NCBI GenBank assembly: GCA_964647255.1
Contig: CAZYGI010000001.1
Coordinates: 62,001-126,000, forward strand
Length of the DNA: 64,000 nucleotides
Direction: 5' to 3'
DNA from: CAWJEL01 sp964647255
GTDB taxonomy: Bacteria; Chloroflexota; Anaerolineae; CG2-30-64-16
The notes beneath the pieces are model-generated. The model did not search any database. It was not told the DNA's origin and saw nothing but the letters and a program-made list of their open reading frames with translations. The translations under genes and the position numbers were made by a program. Positions 58,579 to 64,000 of this stretch are shown piece after piece (within the stretch, counting starts at the first letter, position 1; every line of letters begins with the position of its first letter).

Positions 58579-59999
58579 CCGTCATCCGGTTCGACGTGAA
58601 TCACAACCCGTCCCAGGCTCGGCATCTGGCCGCGGAGCAGGCTTTCGATGTGCTCGGACAGGGCGTGGGCTTCGGCGATGGGGGTGTCCGCGGCCATGGT
58701 GCAATGGAAGGTCAGTTGCAGCTCACCGCCCGTCTTGCGCACCATGACGTCGTGTGGGTCGCAGCGGATGCCTTCCGTTTCCGTCATCTCTTCCAGGATG
58801 CGGCGCACTGTCGCCTCGTCCCCAGCGGTGGATTCGCGCCGGGCAATGGCGTCGCCGGTCGGCTCGATGTGGGTGATAATCCGGCTAACGCCGGTGAGCG
58901 TGTTGCGCAGCGCCTCCTCGAACACGGTCGCCTGGGCGTGGGCCTGCTCCAGGCTTAACCCATCCTCCACCTCCAGGTGCAGCTCAACCGAGTGGCCGCC
59001 CGCGCCCAGATCATAGATGCGGATGCCGTGCGCGCCCAAACCCTGGCGCGCGGCCAGCAGACGGACGGTGGTCACCCAGCCTTCGTGATCGGCCTTGACC
59101 GGTTCGATCTCCACAACGACGTCCGCGCCGGGGAGCGCCGCTTGAATGGCTTCCTGCGCCGCCGCGGCAATATCGTGCGTTCGCTCGAAGGACGCATCCC
59201 GGTTGACGGTCAGGTGCACATCGGCGAAGGCCTCCGGCCCGCTCCGCCGCACCCGCACGCGTTTGACCTCCATCACGCCGGGCACGCGCGCCGCGCGCGT
59301 CACCTCCTCGCGAAGGGAGGCCGGCACGCCGTCCAGCAGCGCGGTGACCGTGCGCTGGCCGAGTTGCAGGCTCACCCACGCGACGATGCCGGCCACACCC
59401 ATCGCGGCGACGGCGTCTGCCTTTGCCAGCCACGGGATGGCCAACACCTCGGACAGCTTCACCAGCGCCAGGCCTACGATGACGACCGATGAGGACCAGA
59501 TGTCGGTGGAGAAATGCAGCGCATCCGCTTCCAGGGCCTGGCTGTCGTGTTTTTTTGCGACACGATAGAGCATGCGGGAGCGGCTGTAGTCCACCGCGAT
59601 GGCACAGATCATCACCACGAAGGCCCAAACGCTGGCCTCAATTTCGACGCTTTTAAAAAAGAGGCGTTGGATTGCCTCGACGATGATCCAGACACAGGTC
59701 GCCAGCAGGAGCAGGGTCTCAAACAGCGCCGAAAGGTTCTCCACCTTGCCGTGTCCGTAGGAATGCTCGCGATCCGCAGGTCGGCCCGACACCCGCACGG
59801 CGAACAGCGTCACAGCCGCCGCGACCAGGTCGAGCGCCGAGTGGAGCGCCTCGGCCAGGATGCCCAGGCTGCCCGTCAGGATGCCGACCGTGAGTTTGAA
59901 CCCGGTCAGACCAACCGCAGCGATCACCGAACTGATCGCTGCACCGATTTTCTCCCGATTCGCTTGATGATTTGGGTTTGTGTTTTCGATGGATATCAT
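58557..59999 (-). CDS. cation diffusion facilitator with three C-terminal domains
   Basis: Zn2+/Fe2+/Mn2+-type proton antiporter. Six membrane segments within about 20-220; metal-site motifs H53-x3-D57 (HSALD) and H162-x3-D166 (HFSTD). The cytoplasmic dimerisation domain is present three times (about 225-300, 305-380, 395-471), each ending in a strand EIEP, HIEP or HVEP. 480 residues, against about 300 for the usual one-domain form. ATG 59999 follows AAGG; TATAAT at 60087-60082. Confidence 0.88.
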   Translation of the reverse strand: MISIENTNPNHQANREKIGAAISSVIAAVGLTGFKLTVGILTGSLGILAEALHSALDLVAAAVTLFAVRVSGRPADREHSYGHGKVENLSALFETLLLLATCVWIIVEAIQRLFFKSVEIEASVWAFVVMICAIAVDYSRSRMLYRVAKKHDSQALEADALHFSTDIWSSSVVIVGLALVKLSEVLAIPWLAKADAVAAMGVAGIVAWVSLQLGQRTVTALLDGVPASLREEVTRAARVPGVMEVKRVRVRRSGPEAFADVHLTVNRDASFERTHDIAAAAQEAIQAALPGADVVVEIEPVKADHEGWVTTVRLLAARQGLGAHGIRIYDLGAGGHSVELHLEVEDGLSLEQAHAQATVFEEALRNTLTGVSRIITHIEPTGDAIARRESTAGDEATVRRILEEMTETEGIRCDPHDVMVRKTGGELQLTFHCTMAADTPIAEAHALSEHIESLLRGQMPSLGRVVIHVEPDDGSVASDQ

Positions 60000-60151
60000 A
60001 ACGGCCTTGCCGTGCAGCAAGAGACTCTTGGACCAAGCTGCATGCGGTCTCCGGCGTCTTAAAACCGCGCCAGTCCGGACCATTATACTCCCGGGCGCGC
60101 CTGCGCTGAATGGCGCGCGTCATGTTGGAAGGTCGCAGCGTTTTTCTGTGC

Positions 60152-60180
60152 TTGCCCATGTGCTGAACTCATGCTATGCT
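60152..60180 (+). promoter_or_regulatory. promoter for the lipid kinase gene run
   Basis: TTGCCC (60152-60157), 17-nt spacer, TATGCT (60175-60180), ahead of the ATG at 60216. A TATAAT for the opposite gene lies at 60087-60082. Confidence 0.5.
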
Positions 60181-60215
60181 TACGCCATCATTGATCTCAA
60201 TCCTGTAGGGCATAA

Positions 60216-61157
60216 ATGCAACGATATGCGATTATCCTCAATCCGGCGGCAGGCCGAGGCCGGGGCCGGTTGGCCCGACCTGCCATCGAGCATATTTTTA
60301 ACGAAGCCGGCGCAACGTATGATCTGAAGGAGACGGCCGGACCGGGAGACGCCATCACGCTGGCGCGTGAGGCAGGGCAGAATGGCTACGATGTGATCGT
60401 GGCCGCGGGCGGTGATGGCACGATCCACGAAGTCGTCAACGGCATCGCCCAGGCCGCGCAGGAGAACGGCTGTTGGGGCAACGGCAAGCCGATTGCGACG
60501 CTGGGTGTGATCCCGGTGGGCACCGGCAATGACTTCAGCACGCGGCTTGGCATCCCAGAAAACGATCTCGCGGCCGCTTGCCGCATCGTGCTGGCCGATC
60601 AACGACAGCGCGTGGATCTGGGCGAGATGCGCGATGAGACGGGCCGTACGGTGTACTTTCACAACCACTTGGGAGGCGGCATTGAGGCGGCGGTGAAGAT
60701 CGAGAGCCGCATGATCCGCTGGCCGCGCGGCCAGTTGCTCTTCCTGGTCGCTGTCTTGCGGGTGATCCCGCGCTACAGGCGGGGCACATCCTTGACCGTC
60801 TGGCATGATGGCGTCTCGGAGACGCGCGGTTTTTTGATGGCGTCGGCCGCGAACGGCGGGCGGAGCGGCGGTGGATTTCGGGTTTCGCCCGAGGCGCGGC
60901 TGGATGATGGCAAGTTGGACCTGGTGTTGATCTCCAGCCCCAACCTCGCCCGGACGGTCTGGTTGCTGACGCACCTGTTGCGCGGGACGCATGTGGCACA
61001 GCGACGTTATGTCACCTTGCATCAAGCGGCCCAGATTGTCATCGAGGCCCCCGACGGCCTCCCGGTCCATCTGGATGGTGAGATTTACCGCGCCGATGTG
61101 CGCCGGATCGAGGCGCAGGCGCTTCTCGGCTACCTCGAAGTGGTGGCCCGGCCATGA
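60216..61157 (+). CDS. diacylglycerol kinase-family lipid kinase (YegS/DgkB-like)
   Basis: 313 residues. LNPAAGRGRG at the N-terminus, the ATP-site signature AAGGDGTIHEVVNG, PVGTGNDFSTRLG, and a C-terminal beta-domain with DGKLDLVLI and LDGEIYRAD. It phosphorylates a lipid such as diacylglycerol at the inner membrane; the exact lipid is unclear. Its stop overlaps the DUF554 start by 4 nt. Confidence 0.92.
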   Translation: MQRYAIILNPAAGRGRGRLARPAIEHIFNEAGATYDLKETAGPGDAITLAREAGQNGYDVIVAAGGDGTIHEVVNGIAQAAQENGCWGNGKPIATLGVIPVGTGNDFSTRLGIPENDLAAACRIVLADQRQRVDLGEMRDETGRTVYFHNHLGGGIEAAVKIESRMIRWPRGQLLFLVAVLRVIPRYRRGTSLTVWHDGVSETRGFLMASAANGGRSGGGFRVSPEARLDDGKLDLVLISSPNLARTVWLLTHLLRGTHVAQRRYVTLHQAAQIVIEAPDGLPVHLDGEIYRADVRRIEAQALLGYLEVVARP

Positions 61158-61891
61158 TCGCTGGCACCCTGATCAACACCGCCACCGTGATCGCCGGCGG
61201 CACGCTGGGCACGCTGTTGGGCGATCGCCTGCCCGAGAAGACGCGCCAGACGGTGTTCGCCGGCCTGGGCTTGATGACGCTGACCATCGGCGTGACGATG
61301 GCGATCCAGACCCGGAACGTGCTGGTCCCGCTGTTCAGCGTCCTGCTGGGGGGCATCATCGGCGAGGCCGCGCGGATAGATGATGGGCTCACTTGGCTGG
61401 GCCGACAGGCCGAGAAGCGTTTCGGCCGCGCCTCAACCGGGCCGGGCGGCGCAGGGGCGGGCAAATTCGCCCAGGGCTTCATCACCGCCAGCCTGATCTT
61501 CTGCATCGGGCCGATGACCATCCTGGGGTCCATCCAGGACGGCTTGATGGGCGATTATGGATTGCTGGCAGTTAAGGCGGTGCTGGATGGCTTCGCTTCG
61601 ATGGCGCTGGCCGCCAGCCTGGGCGCCGGCGTGATCCTGTCGGCGGTTGCCGTTTTGGGCTATCAGGGCGGGCTGAGCCTGTTGGCGATGTTGTTTGCCG
61701 CGAAGATGGGCGGCGTGACGGCCCAGACCCCCTGGGTGATCGAGATGACCGCGACCGGCGGCGTCGTGATCTTGAGCATCGCCTTTATGCTGCTGGACAT
61801 CAAACGCATCCGCGCCGCCAATCTGCTACCGGCGATCTTCATTGCGCCGGTGATTGTGATCGTGCTGGGATTGCTGGGGGTAAAGCTGTAG
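61154..61891 (+). CDS. DUF554 membrane protein (YdfK-like)
   Basis: 245 residues, six or seven hydrophobic segments. Family features are GTLINTATVIAGGTLGTLLG at the N-terminus, FCIGPMTILGSIQDGL and the Gly-rich helix LGAGVILSAVAVLGYQG. Function unknown; probably a transporter. It overlaps the lipid kinase by 4 nt and is two bases from the next gene, so it is cotranscribed. Confidence 0.9.
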   Translation: MIAGTLINTATVIAGGTLGTLLGDRLPEKTRQTVFAGLGLMTLTIGVTMAIQTRNVLVPLFSVLLGGIIGEAARIDDGLTWLGRQAEKRFGRASTGPGGAGAGKFAQGFITASLIFCIGPMTILGSIQDGLMGDYGLLAVKAVLDGFASMALAASLGAGVILSAVAVLGYQGGLSLLAMLFAAKMGGVTAQTPWVIEMTATGGVVILSIAFMLLDIKRIRAANLLPAIFIAPVIVIVLGLLGVKL

Positions 61892-61892
61892 C

Positions 61893-62438
61893 ATGGCCGA
61901 CCCGCTTCTGATCGTCTTCGCCGGGCTGCCCGGCACCGGAAAGAGCACCCTGTCACGGGCCGCGGCGCGAGCGCTGCGGGCGGTCTATCTGGACAAGGCC
62001 ACCGTCAAGGATGCAGTCCTCCGGCTGGCGCGCGAGCTGAAGCTCGAGCGGGCGGACGCGTTGGCCGGGCCGTTGTCGTATGAACTGCTGCCCGACCTGG
62101 CGCGCGACAACCTCCAGATCGGGCTTTCGGTCGTGTTGGATAGCCCCGCAGGATATCGTGAGTTCCGCGAGCGCGTAGGCCGCCTGGCCCAGAGTGCGAA
62201 GGTCGAGCTGAAGGTGATTGAGTGCATCTGCTCGGATGAGGCGCTGCTCCGGGATCGGGTTGAGGCACGGGGCCGAGAGCTGCCGGCGTCTCGCGACGAT
62301 GACTGGGCCGGATATCAAAGCACGCGGGCCCGCTTTGAAGGGCTTACGGAGCGCCGGCTGGTTGTGGACACCGCCGAGCCGGTCGCAGTCAATTTGCGAA
62401 AGATCATGTCATATCTTGGCGTGGAGCGCGGCGCCTGA
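61893..62438 (+). CDS. AAA/zeta-toxin-like P-loop kinase
   Basis: 181 residues: Walker A FAGLPGTGKSTLSRAAARAL at the N-terminus, DSPAGYREFRERV, and an arginine-rich lid near RDRVEARGRELPAS. It resembles small-molecule or RNA-end kinases of the AAA_33 type. Substrate unknown; no antitoxin partner is nearby, so a toxin role is unlikely. It starts two bases after the DUF554 stop. Confidence 0.8.
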   Translation: MADPLLIVFAGLPGTGKSTLSRAAARALRAVYLDKATVKDAVLRLARELKLERADALAGPLSYELLPDLARDNLQIGLSVVLDSPAGYREFRERVGRLAQSAKVELKVIECICSDEALLRDRVEARGRELPASRDDDWAGYQSTRARFEGLTERRLVVDTAEPVAVNLRKIMSYLGVERGA

Positions 62439-62462
62439 AAAAGAAATGCGCATGAGGTGGTT

Positions 62463-63245
62463 ATGGCTATCATCCAAGTGGTGCTTTTCGATTTGGGCGG
62501 CACCTTGCTGCACTATGAGCAGCCGCCGGAACACAGTTTCGACGCGCTGAACGGCATTGCGATGCGGGCGTGCCTGGAGGCCGCGACCCAGGCCGGCGCC
62601 CGCATCCCGGATCCCGATCTGGCCGTGCGCGCCGTCGGCCGCATGGCGGCTGCGATGGAGGCGCGCGCCACGCGCACCCAATACGCCAACACCGCGGAAG
62701 TGATCATCAACGATGGCCTGGAAGCGATCGGCGTGAAACTCCCGGCGAAGGCCTGGGATGCCGGGCTGGCCGCCTATTACGAGGCGATTTCGGCGCACGT
62801 CAAGCCGGTGGACGGCGATGCGGTCTCGGTGCTGGCGCAATTGACCGCCCAGGGACGCGGCCTGGGCCTGGTCTCGAACACCTTCTGGGCGCCTGCGCTG
62901 CACGACGCCGACCTGGCCCGCTTTGGGCTGTTGGATTATCTGCCGGTGCGCGTCTATTCGAGCGCCTTCGGCATGACCAAACCGCATCCCTCCATCTATC
63001 GCCACGCGTTGGATAAGCTGGATGTCGCGCCGGCCGAGGCGGTTTTCGTGGGGGATAAGCTCAAAGTGGATGTGGCCGGGCCACAAAAGCTCGGCATGCG
63101 CGCGGCGCTCATCCGCTCGCCCTTCCGCGTCGAGAGCGACCCGGAGATCATCCCCGACGCGACGATCGAGACCATCGCCGAGCTGCCCGCGCTGCTCCTG
63201 GCCTGGGATCAGGCCATCGAAGCGCGCGCCAAATCCGCCTGGTGA
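62463..63245 (+). CDS. HAD-superfamily hydrolase
   Basis: 260 residues. Motif I VLFDLGGTLL keeps the nucleophile Asp but has Gly in place of the second Asp, a variation seen in some HADs and possibly reducing phosphatase activity. Motif II is LVSNTFW, motif III TKPHPSIYRHAL, motif IV VGDKLKVDVAGP. An alpha-helical cap covers about 20-100. ATG 62463 is preceded by GAGGTGG. Last gene of the lipid kinase run. Confidence 0.87.
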   Translation: MAIIQVVLFDLGGTLLHYEQPPEHSFDALNGIAMRACLEAATQAGARIPDPDLAVRAVGRMAAAMEARATRTQYANTAEVIINDGLEAIGVKLPAKAWDAGLAAYYEAISAHVKPVDGDAVSVLAQLTAQGRGLGLVSNTFWAPALHDADLARFGLLDYLPVRVYSSAFGMTKPHPSIYRHALDKLDVAPAEAVFVGDKLKVDVAGPQKLGMRAALIRSPFRVESDPEIIPDATIETIAELPALLLAWDQAIEARAKSAW

Positions 63246-63485
63246 AACGCTGCGCCGCCACCGCGCCGGTTTCCTCGCCTATTTCTTGAGAGAATCGCCA
63301 GGATCAGGCGATGAGGGTAGAGAGCAGAACGGCTCCCCCCGTCCCCTGATCCCGGCCCTCTCGCCTCTCTGTGCCTTCCTGCGCTTTGTATCCCCTCTTC
63401 CCGAAGTTATCCATAACTTGAGTTAGTATTGAGGCAAGATTGTGTTATCGTGCCAGCTCCATCCGGATTCAGGAGGACTTTTCAC
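63246..63485. other. intergenic region with decayed palindromic repeat
   Basis: Contains a pyrimidine-rich stretch (about 63340-63380, including CCCGGCCCTCTCGCC) resembling half of the palindromic family at 54366 and 56308. No gene seen. GGAGG at 63472-63476 serves the next gene. Confidence 0.4.
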
Positions 63486-64000
63486 ATGTCCAAGCTCCAC
63501 GTGACCCTGGTGGTTGCGGTCCTGGTGGCGGCGGCCGTCATTGGCGTTCCAAACCGCGCCGTCGCGACTTTTTCGGCGCAGACGCAAGGCTGCACCCAGC
63601 TTCAGAGCCCGACGCAGATTTCATCCCCCGGCCTGATCAACTTCGACACGTTGCCGAATGCGACGGTCATCGGCAACAACTACGCTGCGGCTTACGGCGT
63701 GCGGTTCGAGAACTCGGCGACCAACAAGGCCATCATCTTCGGCCCTGATCCTGCGCCGCACTCCGCGCCCAACGTGGCAATCAACAACGCGGTCTCCCCG
63801 AACACTAGCAACAACGTACCGCTGGTGTTCACCTTTGATGCGCCGAAAACCGATGTGGGCTTCTACATGGGCAACGGCGAGACCCAGCAGCCCACGGCCC
63901 TGCTGACCGCCTACAACGCCGCCGGCGCCATTATCTGTCAGAAGCGGTATGTCAACGTGCCGGAGGCGCACACCGCGTTCTTCGGCATCAACGATCCGAC
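63486..64000 (+). CDS. secreted protein, 3' end beyond window
   Basis: ATG 63486 is preceded by GGAGG ten bases ahead. A signal peptide (LHVTLVVAVLVAAAVIGVP) leads to an extracellular beta-sandwich-like region: LINFDTLPNATVIGNNY, YGVRFENSATNKA, VPLVFTFDAPKTDVGFYMGN. This resembles choice-of-anchor/PEP-CTERM-associated lectin-like domains. The reading is open to base 64000, at least 171 residues. Function unknown. Confidence 0.75.
   Translation, partial: MSKLHVTLVVAVLVAAAVIGVPNRAVATFSAQTQGCTQLQSPTQISSPGLINFDTLPNATVIGNNYAAAYGVRFENSATNKAIIFGPDPAPHSAPNVAINNAVSPNTSNNVPLVFTFDAPKTDVGFYMGNGETQQPTALLTAYNAAGAIICQKRYVNVPEAHTAFFGINDP

Noticed and set aside
61893..62438. Zeta toxin of a toxin-antitoxin pair
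   Set aside because: Only the P-loop kinase fold matches. There is no small antitoxin gene, and the gene sits inside a metabolic operon.

Overview
The window is a GC-rich bacterial scaffold with two 10-N assembly gaps (27093-27102 and 55706-55715), so it is probably a draft genome or metagenome bin. The organism looks like a member of the Chloroflexota, probably Anaerolineae-like. This is an inference from GC-rich gene style, secreted proteins with atypical C-termini, a YqeC-MocA fusion, CooC, and many short word-repeat arrays. No rRNA, tRNA, CRISPR array, prophage or complete insertion sequence was seen.

Layout. 1-3.7 kb: nadD (cut by the window edge), obgE, two Hsp20 chaperones, a hotdog thioesterase. 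3.8-8.9 kb: a plus-strand polysaccharide/nucleotide-sugar set (Wzz-like, CpsD-like with a degraded P-loop, dTDP-glucose dehydratase, PRPP synthetase, GT-C-like membrane enzyme). 9-11.3 kb: PspC protein and metG. 11.7-21.9 kb: a plus-strand run of an orphan IS630-type HTH, a SufR-like Fe-S regulator, moaA, an A-type Fe-S carrier, rtcB, and four further radical SAM enzymes (three cobalamin-type, one SPASM-like) closed by a strong terminator. 22-26.9 kb: M1 peptidase, gatC-gatA, aminotransferase. 26.9-32 kb: large secreted proteins and a lipoprotein. 32.2-39.4 kb: YqeC-MocA fusion, lgt, TlpA-like thioredoxin, secreted nuclease, CorA, DUF1232. 39.4-45.8 kb (minus): surE, lipoprotein-YhfC fusion, ABC-2 exporter pair, and a six-repeat DUF5671-like membrane protein. 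45.9-50.2 kb (minus): GntR-SPFH-DUF4177, a Crp/Fnr regulator, and a tandem PstA-like/CooC pair. 50.3-64 kb: CPA1 antiporter, quinone reductase, Nudix with a tiny upstream ORF, an ABC-F gene behind an apparent ribosome-controlled attenuator, HD and Zn-cluster proteins, amidohydrolase, triple-CTD cation efflux protein, lipid kinase-DUF554-P-loop kinase-HAD run, and a partial secreted protein.

Three themes go beyond a routine annotation. (1) The 12.3-21.9 kb block joins a probable Fe-S-sensing regulator, an Fe-S carrier and five radical SAM enzymes; the substrate of the last four is unknown. (2) The ABC-F gene at 54.1 kb has a long leader with a consensus promoter, a 23-codon leader ORF, and mutually exclusive 1:2, 2:3 and 3:4 pairings, the layout of an antibiotic-responsive attenuator. 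(3) Tandem arrays of 7-, 8- or 10-nt words occur throughout, often at gene 3' ends, sometimes holding the stop codon, and in several genes inserted in frame. They resemble the heptameric STRR sequences known from cyanobacteria but appear as many different words in one genome.
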